64,000 bases of DNA, from assembly GCF_000166415.1 (NCBI RefSeq), contig NC_014654.1:1364001-1428000 (forward strand). The letters are read 5' to 3'. The stretch comes from Halanaerobium hydrogeniformans. Its GTDB lineage: Bacteria; Bacillota; Halanaerobiia; Halanaerobiales; Halanaerobiaceae. Within the stretch, counting starts at the first letter, position 1. The number at the start of each line of letters is the position of its first letter. A program made the position numbers and the translations under genes. This document shows positions 37,731 to 46,970 of the stretch, one piece after another. The notes under the pieces were generated by a model. It did no database searches. It had not been told where the DNA came from and saw nothing but the letters and a program-made list of their open reading frames with translations.

Positions 37731-38003
37731 ATGCCTACAAAATATCCTGAAGAAATCAAAAGAAAGGTTGTTGCTCTGGCCAATAATGGTAAAAATCAAA
37801 CTGAAATACTCAATGAATATGGAATGGCAAGGTCCACACTTCATAAATGGATAAAAGACTATAATAACTCAGGGTCATTCAGCGCTAAAGATAATAGATC
37901 TGATAAAGAAAAAGAATTAATTAAATTACAAAAAGAAAACAAGCAGCTTAAAATGGAGAATGATATTTTAAAGCAAGCGGCGCTGATAATGGGACGAAAG
38001 TAG
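37731..38003 (+). CDS. IS3-family OrfA
   Basis: A 90-residue protein with an HTH_Tnp_1 helix-turn-helix (YPEEIKRKVVALANNG, ARSTLHKWIKDY) and a leucine-zipper-like C-terminus (ELIKLQKENKQLKMENDILK). The ATG at 37731 follows GGAGG. The heptamer TTTAAAG at 37967-37973, in the X XXY YYZ phase, would allow a -1 frameshift into orfB to make the OrfAB transposase. Confidence 0.9.
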   Translation: MPTKYPEEIKRKVVALANNGKNQTEILNEYGMARSTLHKWIKDYNNSGSFSAKDNRSDKEKELIKLQKENKQLKMENDILKQAALIMGRK

Positions 38004-38044
38004 CAGTCATTAAGGCAAACAGGGATAAATACAGTATCAGCGCC

Positions 38045-38842
38045 ATGTGCAGAGCACTCAATATATCAAGGGGGATGGTTTATTATACCCCTAAGAAAAA
38101 ACAGGTTAACATTGAACTGGAAAGTGAAATAATTAGAATCTTTAAAGAAAATAAAACTCATTATGGAACCAGAAAAATCAAAAGAAAACTAGCTAAAAAA
38201 GGCTATCAGGTATCCAGACGCAGAATAGGTAAAATAATGAAAAAATATGATCTGGTTTCCACTTACACTAAAAAGCAATACAAAGTCCATTCTCCAAGCT
38301 GTAATGAAGATAAAATAGCTAATGTTGTAAACAGAGAATTTGATAAAAAAGAAGCTCTAGATGTTGTTGTCAGTGACCTAACCTATGTTAATGTAAAGGG
38401 CAAATGGAACTATATCTGCCTGATAATTGACCTCTTTAACCGCGAATTTGTTGGTTATGCAGCAGGCAAAAAGAAAAATGCTGAATTAGTAACTGAGGCT
38501 TTTAAAAGTATTAAAAGACCACTGGATCAAATTAATATTTTACATACTGACAGAGGTAATGAATTTAAAAATAAAGCAATCGATGATATTTTAGACAACT
38601 TCGATATTGAGCGTTCTTTAAGCAATAAAGGCTGTCCTTATGATAATGCAGTTGCAGAAGCAGCCTTCAAAGTAGTTAAGACTGAATTTGCTTATGATAG
38701 AATCTTTAATAGTTTTCAAGAGCTGGAATATGAGCTATTTGACTATGTTAACTGGTATAATAACCACAGAATCCACGGGTCATTAGATTACCTAACACCT
38801 GTTGAATATAGATATTTAATGTTCGATAAAAAATTGTTGTAA
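38045..38842 (+). CDS. IS3-family OrfB transposase (DDE)
   Basis: The integrase core shows the DDE residues: D in VVVSDLTYVNV, D in LHTDRGNEF and E in YDNAVAEAAFKVVKTE. The HTH_21 N-terminal region (THYGTRKIKRKL) is intact. The frame is open back to 37964, so the protein is probably made as an OrfAB fusion through the TTTAAAG slip site rather than from the ATG at 38045. All parts look intact. Confidence 0.9.
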   Translation: MCRALNISRGMVYYTPKKKQVNIELESEIIRIFKENKTHYGTRKIKRKLAKKGYQVSRRRIGKIMKKYDLVSTYTKKQYKVHSPSCNEDKIANVVNREFDKKEALDVVVSDLTYVNVKGKWNYICLIIDLFNREFVGYAAGKKKNAELVTEAFKSIKRPLDQINILHTDRGNEFKNKAIDDILDNFDIERSLSNKGCPYDNAVAEAAFKVVKTEFAYDRIFNSFQELEYELFDYVNWYNNHRIHGSLDYLTPVEYRYLMFDKKLL

Positions 38843-38942
38843 AAAGGGTTGACAATCCAAAGTTTATAAAGAGGTTTATATTGATTAGATTAGAAGTGAA
38901 ATTATAAAATTTTAATTGATTAATTTAAAAAGTGGTTGTAAA

Positions 38943-39467
38943 ATGCTGGAAATAATAATTGCTTTAATGAGATCGTTTTTTAAAGTTGGTTTGTTTGGCT
39001 TCGGTGGCGGTTATGCTATGATATCACTTTTACAGAGGGAATTAGAAAGATATGGCTGGCTAACCATGCAAGAATTTGTTGATATAATCGCTATTGCCCA
39101 GATGACACCAGGAGCTATTGCTGTAAATAGTGGTACTTTTGTTGGTTTTAAATCAACTTCAAGTGTTTTAGGAGCATTTTTTGCAACTTTAGCTGTTATA
39201 ACACCCTCATTTATTCTAGTTTTACTCTTAGCTCATTACTATAAGAAAATAAAGGATTCTGATTATATAAATGCTGTAATTAGATATATAAGACCAACCG
39301 TAATCGGTTTGATTATTTTAGCAGCACTTTCACTGGTTAAAACAAGTATTATCGATATTCAGACATTTATAATTTCAGTATCAGTACTGGGAATAATGAT
39401 AAAAACAAATATTAATCCAATTACCTTAATTGTTTTAGCAGGAGTTTCAGGAGCACTAATATATTAA
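38943..39467 (+). CDS. chrA: ChrA-family transporter, second half-size protein
   Basis: A 174-residue short-chain CHR protein with FKVGLFGFGGGYAMIS, QMTPGAIAVNSGTFVGF and five or so membrane spans. It is homologous to, but clearly different from, the half at 37038. Its start is taken as the ATG at 38943 with AGTGG upstream. An in-frame TTG at 38916 lacks a site. The IS3 element upstream separates it from the regulator's promoter, so it may depend on readthrough or on a promoter near the IS3 end. Confidence 0.86.
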   Translation: MLEIIIALMRSFFKVGLFGFGGGYAMISLLQRELERYGWLTMQEFVDIIAIAQMTPGAIAVNSGTFVGFKSTSSVLGAFFATLAVITPSFILVLLLAHYYKKIKDSDYINAVIRYIRPTVIGLIILAALSLVKTSIIDIQTFIISVSVLGIMIKTNINPITLIVLAGVSGALIY

Positions 39468-39512
39468 GAAAAATTATATAAAATTAATATAAAGCAAAAA
39501 GAGGTGTAATAA

Positions 39513-40013
39513 ATGAAAAAAATAGAATTTAATCAGGTTTTAAATAATTATAGAGAAGTTCTGCCCCAGGGAGTATTTTTAACCACTAAAGCAGATGGAG
39601 AAGTTAATACAATGACCATGGGCTGGGGCACTGTTGGATATATATGGAATCAAAATATTATAATGGCACCAGTGAGAAAGTCCAGACATACCCATCAATT
39701 AATAGAAAACAGTGATTATTTTACAGCTAGTGTACCCTTAAATGGACAGCTAAAAAAAGAACTGCAATTTTGTGGAACTAAGTCGGGTAGAGATTATGAT
39801 AAAATTGACGAATTAAATTTAGAATTACTTGAAGTAGAAGAATGTGAAGTTCCAGTGATAAAAGGAAATGATCTTCATTTTATTGCCAGGATAAAATATA
39901 AACAGGATATGAACATAGATAAACTGGCAAAAGATATAGTTGAAAAAAAATATCCCAAGCAAGATATGCATACATTTTATTATGGAGAGGTAGTTGCAGT
40001 ATATCAGGAGTAA
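39513..40013 (+). CDS. Flavin reductase-like (flavoredoxin) protein
   Basis: A 166-residue FMN-binding split-barrel protein of the flavin reductase/flavoredoxin family. It shows LTTKADGEVNTMTMGWGTVG, APVRKSRHTHQLIEN (flavin contact), FTASVP and FCGTKSGRDYDK. Such proteins carry electrons or reduce flavins in anaerobes. It has AAAGAGGTG before its ATG, and a terminator follows. Confidence 0.85.
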   Translation: MKKIEFNQVLNNYREVLPQGVFLTTKADGEVNTMTMGWGTVGYIWNQNIIMAPVRKSRHTHQLIENSDYFTASVPLNGQLKKELQFCGTKSGRDYDKIDELNLELLEVEECEVPVIKGNDLHFIARIKYKQDMNIDKLAKDIVEKKYPKQDMHTFYYGEVVAVYQE

Positions 40014-40044
40014 TAAAAACAGAGGCTCTAGAAGCAAAAAGTTT

Positions 40045-40968
<924 letters not shown>

Positions 40969-40986
40969 TTATAGAAATAGTTATTA

Positions 40987-41334
40987 CTATTTGTTTATTG
41001 GAATTATCAATTTTTTACCGGGAGTAATTATTGCAGAATCAATATCATTGGCCTGTTTGATATTATAAATTGCTTTTCTAATATCTATATTATGATCATA
41101 ATATGAAGCTGCAATTGTCCATAATGTATCACCACTTTTAACCTCATGGACAGGTGCTTCACTATTATCTTCTCCAAAACCAATTAAAGAAAAAGCACTA
41201 ATAAGTATTAGCGTAATAAATAATATAAGTGAAATTATAAGTAAAAAGTTAAATATAAGTTTCACTCCTTTTTTTTCAGCCTCTTTTTTAAGAAAATCCT
41301 TATTATTTATTGAATACCCTTTGCTATAGGTCAT
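40987..41334 (-). CDS. yneA: YneA-like SOS cell-division inhibitor (LysM protein)
   Basis: A 115-residue protein with one N-terminal membrane span (FNFLLIISLILFITLILI) and a LysM domain (HEVKSGDTLWTIAASYYDH). This is the architecture of YneA, which blocks division during DNA damage from the cell-wall side of the membrane. The gene is divergent from lexA, and its promoter (41406-41434) contains LexA-like boxes. The ATG has GAGGGGGAG upstream. Confidence 0.85.
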   Translation of the reverse strand: MTYSKGYSINNKDFLKKEAEKKGVKLIFNFLLIISLILFITLILISAFSLIGFGEDNSEAPVHEVKSGDTLWTIAASYYDHNIDIRKAIYNIKQANDIDSAIITPGKKLIIPINK

Positions 41335-41370
41335 AAATAACTCCCCCTCATTAAAAATTCTTATTTTTTA

Positions 41371-41482
41371 CGAACATATATACTAAACTGATGTTCACTA
41401 TCTATATTATAGCAGTACGTATGTTCATTGTCAAGCATTATTTGAACGATTGTTTGTTTATAAGCAATTTTTATGTTATAAT
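41371..41482. promoter_or_regulatory. Divergent SOS promoters of yneA and lexA with four LexA-like boxes
   Basis: yneA (minus strand): TTGACA at 41429-41434, TATAAT at 41406-41411, 17-base spacer. lexA (plus strand): TTGTTT at 41454-41459, TATAAT at 41477-41482, 17-base spacer. Boxes of the form GAAC-N4-GTTC with small changes lie at 41372-41383, 41385-41396, 41415-41426 and 41444-41455. The third lies in the yneA spacer and the fourth overlaps the lexA -35. Confidence 0.85.
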
Positions 41483-41511
41483 AAAAGAAAATTAGAATGG
41501 AGGAATTAAAT

Positions 41512-42138
41512 ATGGAAGAACTATCTAAAAGACAGAAAAGTATTTTAAATTTTATTATGGATGAAATTAAAACAAAAGGATATCCCCCTTCTGTTCGTGA
41601 AATAGGTAAGGCTGTCGGGCTTAAATCTCCTGCTTCTGTTCACAGTCATCTAAAAACTTTAGAAAAACTTAAATATTTACGCAGAGATCCCTCTAAACCG
41701 AGAGCTATTGAGGTTATATATAATAAAAATGATGAAAATAAAAGTAATAAAGAGATGATAGAAATACCTTTGGTAGGTAAAGTAACAGCTGGAGCTCCTA
41801 TATTGGCAGAAGAAAACATAGAGGACTACTTTCCTCTACCCTTAGGATATATTAAGGTTGGTAATAATGATGTTTTTATGCTGAGAGTTAGCGGAGATAG
41901 TATGATAAATGCTGGAATACATGATGGAGATTATGTTATTGCAGAAAAGCAAAGTTATGCAGAAAATGCCCAGATTGTGATTGCATTAATTGAAGATGAA
42001 GCAACCGTTAAAAGATTTTATAAAGACAATAATAATATAAGGCTCCAGCCTGAAAATCCGGCTTATGAGCCAATAATATCAAAAGATGTTAAGGTTTTAG
42101 GAAAAGTAATAGGTTTATATAGAAGGTTTGATCAATAA
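41512..42138 (+). CDS. lexA: LexA repressor
   Basis: A 208-residue SOS repressor. The N-terminal winged helix-turn-helix runs to about residue 65 (PSVREIGKAVGLKSPASVHSHL). The self-cleavage site Ala-Gly is at 93-94 (VTAGAP), with catalytic Ser130 (SGDSM) and Lys167 (ATVKRF). The ATG at 41512 has ATGGAGGAA upstream. The ATG inside that site at 41497 is unlikely to be used. Confidence 0.96.
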   Translation: MEELSKRQKSILNFIMDEIKTKGYPPSVREIGKAVGLKSPASVHSHLKTLEKLKYLRRDPSKPRAIEVIYNKNDENKSNKEMIEIPLVGKVTAGAPILAEENIEDYFPLPLGYIKVGNNDVFMLRVSGDSMINAGIHDGDYVIAEKQSYAENAQIVIALIEDEATVKRFYKDNNNIRLQPENPAYEPIISKDVKVLGKVIGLYRRFDQ

Positions 42139-42160
42139 TTGTTTAATCACAAAAAAATAC

Positions 42161-42793
42161 TTATAAATCTCCGCTGCTGGATAATTCTATAATCCTATCA
42201 GCGGCTTTTTTTATTAATTTAAAATCATGCCAGCTATATTTCTTCATATTTTCATTGCGTAATAAATAGGCAGGATGAAAGGTAGCTAAAAAGTATATAT
42301 CTCCTCTTTTTAACCATTTTCCTCTCATTTTTGTAATTGAATCTTCTGGATTCAAAAGAAAATTCGTTGCTGTACTACCTAGAGTTACAACAACTTTAGG
42401 TTCAATTAGCTCTATTTCTGCTTTTAAAATTGCAGAACAGGCTTTAACTTCTTTTTTATAAGGAACTCTATTATCAGGAGGTCTACATTTAACAACATTG
42501 GTGATATAAATTTCATCTCTTTTTAAATTAACACTTTGCAGTATTTTATCCATCAGCTTTCCTGCTCTACCTACAAAGGGCCTGGCCATTCTATCTTCGG
42601 TTGCACCAGGTCCTTCGCCAATCAGCATGATTTTATTATCTAGATTCCCTTCCCCCATAACAACATTAGAACAGCCTTCTCTAAGCTGACAGCGAGTACA
42701 TTTTAAAGCTTTTTCTTTTAATTTTTGATAATTATCATTTGGATATGAAAATAGTTGTTGAATTGAAAAATTACCGTTTTGATCAAATAACAT
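42161..42793 (-). CDS. Uracil-DNA glycosylase, family 4 type
   Basis: A 210-residue glycosylase of the Fe-S (family 4) type. It has cysteines in KCTRCQLREGC and CRPPDN with KACSAI, motif GEGPGATEDRMARPF (uracil pocket) and the catalytic-loop FHPAYLLRN. It removes uracil from DNA. It converges on lexA, and its final codons overlap lexA's terminator. It is followed upstream by a TPR gene in the same orientation. Confidence 0.9.
   Translation of the reverse strand: MLFDQNGNFSIQQLFSYPNDNYQKLKEKALKCTRCQLREGCSNVVMGEGNLDNKIMLIGEGPGATEDRMARPFVGRAGKLMDKILQSVNLKRDEIYITNVVKCRPPDNRVPYKKEVKACSAILKAEIELIEPKVVVTLGSTATNFLLNPEDSITKMRGKWLKRGDIYFLATFHPAYLLRNENMKKYSWHDFKLIKKAADRIIELSSSGDL
42171..42212 (+). terminator. 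Terminator of lexA
   Basis: CCGCTG..GGAT pairs with ATCC..CAGCGG and is followed by a run of seven T residues. It lies within the 3' end of the convergent glycosylase gene. Confidence 0.8.
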
Positions 42794-42819
42794 AAAGACC
42801 TCCTGACAGAAGTAAACTA

Positions 42820-43458
42820 TTAATTCATAAAATCTTGATACTCATCTTCAGCTAATGCCCTAAAAAGAGAGCGCGATCTTGTAGCCTGATATAGTGCCCT
42901 CATATAATTTCCACGTTTATAATAAACTACACCTTTAATTAAATGAGAATATTCATTGCTTTCCATACTTAAGGCCTTGTCAGCATAATTAAGTGCTTTA
43001 TCATACTCTTCAATTTCTATTGCAGCAGCTGCAGCATTATTATAAGCCCAGAGGTTATTTGAATCTAATTTAATAATATACTCAAATAAATCAACAGCAT
43101 CATGATAATTTCTATTTATAACATTTGCAAATGCAGCGTAATTTAATAATAAGAGGTTATCTCTATTTTTGTAATTCTCTAAATTTTTTAAATGAGGTCC
43201 TAGAGCATTATTAAATTCTTCTCGACTTACATTATTTCCAAATACATCAATAATTTCATATGCTTTAACAACTTCACCGGTGTTTGCATAAGCAACTGCA
43301 AGAGTATAATTTAAAACAATATCTGAACGATTTAATTCCAATTGACTTTGAGTAGTTTCAATTAATTCCTGCCAATTATAATTAGATTCTGCTTGGATTT
43401 CTATACTAAAAATGCTTAAAAATATTATTAACAGAACTAAAAAAACTTTTTTAGACAA
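42820..43458 (-). CDS. Secreted or membrane-anchored TPR protein
   Basis: A signal-like N-terminus (KKVFLVLLIIFLSIFSIEIQA) is followed by four or more TPR-like helical pairs (for example VLNYTLAVAYANTGEVVKAY and YADKALSMESNEY). The target is unknown. The TTG at 43458 is preferred because AAGGAAG lies nine bases upstream. An earlier in-frame TTG at 43467 abuts that site. It lies 29 bases after hfq. Confidence 0.7.
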   Translation of the reverse strand: MSKKVFLVLLIIFLSIFSIEIQAESNYNWQELIETTQSQLELNRSDIVLNYTLAVAYANTGEVVKAYEIIDVFGNNVSREEFNNALGPHLKNLENYKNRDNLLLLNYAAFANVINRNYHDAVDLFEYIIKLDSNNLWAYNNAAAAAIEIEEYDKALNYADKALSMESNEYSHLIKGVVYYKRGNYMRALYQATRSRSLFRALAEDEYQDFMN

Positions 43459-43495
43459 ATAAATCAACTTCCTTTTTTATGGTTTTCTTTTAAAA

Positions 43496-43738
43496 CTACT
43501 CCTTTTCTTGATCAAGGTCAAGGAGACCACTAATCTTTTCTACAGGAGCAATAGTAGAAATGGCATGCTTGTATATCATCTGATCCCTCTGATCACTTCT
43601 TAAAATAATTGTAAAATTGTCATAGGCTGAAATCTTACCTTTTAACTGATAACCATTAACAAAATACACAACAACTTCAATTTGATTTTCATAAACATGG
43701 TTTAAAATGTGATCCTGATAATTAATTTTGCTATTCAT
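43496..43738 (-). CDS. hfq: RNA chaperone Hfq
   Basis: An 80-residue Sm-like protein. The Sm1 segment VVYFVNGYQLKGKISAYDNFTI and the Sm2 motif IYKHAIST (usual form YKHAIS) are complete. Hfq helps small RNAs pair with mRNAs. It lies near miaA, as in many bacteria, here with a thioredoxin-like gene in between. AAAGGAGGC precedes the ATG. Confidence 0.95.
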   Translation of the reverse strand: MNSKINYQDHILNHVYENQIEVVVYFVNGYQLKGKISAYDNFTIILRSDQRDQMIYKHAISTIAPVEKISGLLDLDQEKE

Positions 43739-43825
43739 CTTTGCAGCCTCCTTTATATATTTTAAAGCTTTTGACTCTTATATTATAAATTCAATATTAT
43801 TCTGAAAATTCCTGCAAAGATAAAA

Positions 43826-44203
43826 TTAATTATTTTTAGAAAGTTCTTTAAAATAAGAATCAGAGCTTTTAAAAAATGATTTCAACTGATAGTAAATATC
43901 ACTGGGTGGTCTGATTCCAAAGGCTGTATAGGCTGCTTTTTGCTTTATAAAAACTTTGGTAACTGGAACCGACTTAATATTATATTCTTCGAATATTTCA
44001 GGTGCATCACTTAATTTTAATTTGTAAAGTGTTAGTCCCTGAAAAGAATCTAATATTTTTTTAATATTGTTTTCTGCCATTTGACAGTAACCACAGCTAT
44101 CATTAGAAAATAAAACTAATAGTTTTTCTTCTTTTTTAAGCAGTTTTTTAAAATCTTTTCCGTTAGAAATTGATTTCACTTCTTTTTTTAAGTTCTCTTT
44201 CAT
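43826..44203 (-). CDS. Thioredoxin-like protein
   Basis: A 126-residue thioredoxin-fold protein with the redox motif SCGYCQ, the VPVT cis-proline region (SVPVTKVF) and a lysine-rich N-terminus. The partner is unknown. The start ATG at 44203 has AAAGGAG nine bases upstream and lies inside the end of miaA (41-base overlap), so translation may be coupled to miaA. Confidence 0.78.
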   Translation of the reverse strand: MKENLKKEVKSISNGKDFKKLLKKEEKLLVLFSNDSCGYCQMAENNIKKILDSFQGLTLYKLKLSDAPEIFEEYNIKSVPVTKVFIKQKAAYTAFGIRPPSDIYYQLKSFFKSSDSYFKELSKNN

Positions 44204-45131
44204 AATCTCTTTCTCCTTTAACAATCTCTATAATAGTATTTACTACTGATTCTTTTCTTTCATTATCTAGGTTAAAAACAATCAAATCGTCTTCTTTTCT
44301 TAACCATGTTAGCTGTCTTTTGGCAAAATTACGGCTTCTTTTTTTTATTTCATCTACTGCTTTATCTAAAGTAATTTCTTGATTTAAATAAGCAATCAGT
44401 TCTTTATAGCCAAGTGCCTGTTTGGCTGTTTCACTTAAATCATAGTTAGAAATTAATTTTTCTACTTCTTTTAACAGACCTTCTTCCATCATAATGTCTA
44501 CTCGCTTATTTATTCTTTGATATAAGTTTTCACGGTTTCTTATTAGAGCAAATTTATAAACACTATAACGAGGTGGTCTTAATTTTTGTTCCTTTTTATA
44601 AACACTTTTTTTCTTGCCTGTTTGATTAAATATCTCTATAGCTCTAATAACTCTTCTGAGATCATTAGGATGAAGTTTTTGGGCAGTTTTAGGATCCTTT
44701 TCAGCCAGAATTTGATGTACTTTTTTGTTGCCTTCTTTTTCTGCCAACTCTTCCAGTCGATTTCTCAAATCTTGATCAGCTTCAATTTTAGGCAGCATAA
44801 AACCTTCCAGTACTGCTTTAATATAAAGATGTGTGCCCCCAACTAAGATCGGGATTTTCCCTCTGGATTTAATATTCTTGATAGCCTGATCGGCATCTTT
44901 TTGAAACTCTGAGACTGAATAATCCTGATCAGGTTCGATAAAATCGAGCAAATGATGTTTTATTTTTTCCTGTACTTTTTGAGCTGCTTTAGCAGTACCA
45001 ATATCCATTTCTTTATAAATCTGCATTGAGTCAGTAGATATTATTTCCGCTTCAAGTCTGTCTGCAACTTCAAGTGATAATTCAGTTTTACCAACTGCAG
45101 TAGCTCCAGTTAAAACAATTAAATCTCTCAT
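44163..45131 (-). CDS. miaA: tRNA dimethylallyltransferase
   Basis: A 322-residue MiaA. The P loop GATAVGKTELS, the DSMQIYKEMDIGTAK segment, and the C-terminal TWLRKED are typical. It adds a dimethylallyl group to A37 of tRNAs reading UNN codons, the step before MiaB. Its stop overlaps the next gene, and its start touches the end of mutL (they share base 45131). Confidence 0.95.
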   Translation of the reverse strand: MRDLIVLTGATAVGKTELSLEVADRLEAEIISTDSMQIYKEMDIGTAKAAQKVQEKIKHHLLDFIEPDQDYSVSEFQKDADQAIKNIKSRGKIPILVGGTHLYIKAVLEGFMLPKIEADQDLRNRLEELAEKEGNKKVHQILAEKDPKTAQKLHPNDLRRVIRAIEIFNQTGKKKSVYKKEQKLRPPRYSVYKFALIRNRENLYQRINKRVDIMMEEGLLKEVEKLISNYDLSETAKQALGYKELIAYLNQEITLDKAVDEIKKRSRNFAKRQLTWLRKEDDLIVFNLDNERKESVVNTIIEIVKGERDYERELKKRSEINF

Positions 45132-46969
45132 TATCTACCAATTCCTTTTTCAATTTCTTCTCGACTTATATTGATCATTACTGGCCTACTATGAGGACAG
45201 CGATAGGGATTTTCAGATTCAAATAATTCTTTAATTATTCTTAAGCTTTCTTGATTATTTAGAGGTTGACCTGCTTTAACAGCAGTTCTACAGGCTAAAT
45301 ATTCTATCATAGTTTTTTGCATTTCAGCAGCAGACTTAGTTTTGCCTTCTTCAGCCAGTTCTGCAATTAACTCTTCTATGATATTTCTTGTTGATTTGTT
45401 TTTCAGTAAAACAGGAACTTCCTGAATTAAAATAGTATTTTTACCAAATTCACTGAAATCTATACCTAATTCTTGAAATGATTGCTTGTATTCATCTACA
45501 AGCTGTTTTTCTTCTGCGGTAAGTTCAATTTTTACCGGTATTAATAAAGATTGGGTTGCTGTATTTTTTTCATCATATTCTTTATAAAGCTTCTCATACA
45601 AGATTCTCTCATGAGCATTATGCTGGTCAATAATTTTTAAACCCTCAGGGGTTTCTATTAATAGATAGCTGTTAAAAATTTGGGCTAAAAACTTAAATTT
45701 GTCTTCTTTAGCAGATTTATTATTAATCAAATATTCTCTGTTAACATCTTCTGCAAATTGTTCTTTAAGCCCTTCTTTTTTTTCTGAGTAATTAATATTT
45801 TTCTGGAGTTCTTCGGCACTATGTTTTCTTGATTTATTAAATGGCATATTCTTTTTTTGATCAGAAATATTTTTTAGTCTTCCCTGTTCTTTAAATACCT
45901 GTTTTTCATAGACAGGTGCAGTGTTAACTTCATTATCTTTACTGTCATTAGATGAATTCAACTTAATCCTGGTGGTAGGATCAGCGGCTTTTAAAGTTTT
46001 ACGAACCCCTTTTGAAATCACATCATAAATTATTTGACTACGACTAAATTTAACCTCTTTTTTGGTAGGGTGTACATTTACATCAACTAAAATAGGATTT
46101 ATTTTTATAAACAAAAACACAATAGGTTTTCTGCCGGGATCGATCAATTTACTGTACGCATTTTCTACTGCTTTAGCAGCAAGATTATTGTGTATAGGTC
46201 GACCATTTGCAAAAAACAATTCATGACTTCTACCGGCTCTTGTTTTCTCAGGTCTAGCAATATACCCACTTAATTTAATATAGCGGTCTTCAATATCTAT
46301 TGCTAATAAATTATCTGCTATTTCTTCTCCATAAAGGGCATAAATACAGTCCTTCAACTTACCATTACCGGGGGTTGAAAGTAGCTGTTTATTGTTATGA
46401 TATAATTTAAAACTAATTTCATTATTCGCAACCGCCTCAGCATTAACAATTCGAATGATATGAGAAAATTCAGTTGAAGTTGTTTTTAAATACTTATATC
46501 TAGCAGGAGTATTATAAAATAAATCTCTTACCTTTACTTCAGTTCCGATAGTTGAAGCAGCAGGCTTATTTTCAATAACTTCTCCACCTTTGAGTCTAAT
46601 TTTAACTCCATTTTCTTTACTTTTATGACGACTGAGCATTTCAACCTCTGCAACAGAAGCAATACTGGCAAGAGCTTCACCTCTAAAACCCAGACTGTAT
46701 AAAGAATAAAGATCATCAATATCTTTAATTTTACTAGTGGCATAACGATTAAAAGCTGCTTTAATATCTTCAGGCAAAATACCATGTCCATCATCTTTTA
46801 CTTTTATAAATTTTTTGCCACCTTCTTTTACTCTAACCTCAATATTTTTAGCTCCAGCATCGATAGAATTTTCAATCAGTTCTTTAACTATAGAAGCAGG
46901 TCTTTCGACAACCTCTCCTGCAGAAATTTGATTGGCAACATTTTGCGGCAGCTGTTTAATTTCACCCAT
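45131..46969 (-). CDS. mutL: DNA mismatch repair protein MutL
   Basis: A 612-residue GHKL ATPase. N-terminal motifs are VVKELIENSIDAGA, DDGHGI and FRGEALASI. The C-terminal domain has DQHNAHERILYE, ACRTAVKAG and CPHSRP, the residues of the nicking endonuclease form of MutL found in bacteria without MutH. It acts after MutS. The ATG lies one base past the end of mutS. Confidence 0.95.
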   Translation of the reverse strand: MGEIKQLPQNVANQISAGEVVERPASIVKELIENSIDAGAKNIEVRVKEGGKKFIKVKDDGHGILPEDIKAAFNRYATSKIKDIDDLYSLYSLGFRGEALASIASVAEVEMLSRHKSKENGVKIRLKGGEVIENKPAASTIGTEVKVRDLFYNTPARYKYLKTTSTEFSHIIRIVNAEAVANNEISFKLYHNNKQLLSTPGNGKLKDCIYALYGEEIADNLLAIDIEDRYIKLSGYIARPEKTRAGRSHELFFANGRPIHNNLAAKAVENAYSKLIDPGRKPIVFLFIKINPILVDVNVHPTKKEVKFSRSQIIYDVISKGVRKTLKAADPTTRIKLNSSNDSKDNEVNTAPVYEKQVFKEQGRLKNISDQKKNMPFNKSRKHSAEELQKNINYSEKKEGLKEQFAEDVNREYLINNKSAKEDKFKFLAQIFNSYLLIETPEGLKIIDQHNAHERILYEKLYKEYDEKNTATQSLLIPVKIELTAEEKQLVDEYKQSFQELGIDFSEFGKNTILIQEVPVLLKNKSTRNIIEELIAELAEEGKTKSAAEMQKTMIEYLACRTAVKAGQPLNNQESLRIIKELFESENPYRCPHSRPVMINISREEIEKGIGR

Positions 46970-46970
46970 A

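Larger units (their letters stand above)
37666..38842 (+). mobile_element. IS3-family insertion sequence between the chrA halves
   Basis: Imperfect 20-bp inverted repeats AACAGTTTTTTCTCGGACAT (37669-37688) and its counterpart at 38819-38838 (3 mismatches) flank orfA and orfB. The orfB stop lies in the right repeat, so the exact outer ends are within a few bases of the stated limits. No clear target duplication is visible. Confidence 0.85.
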
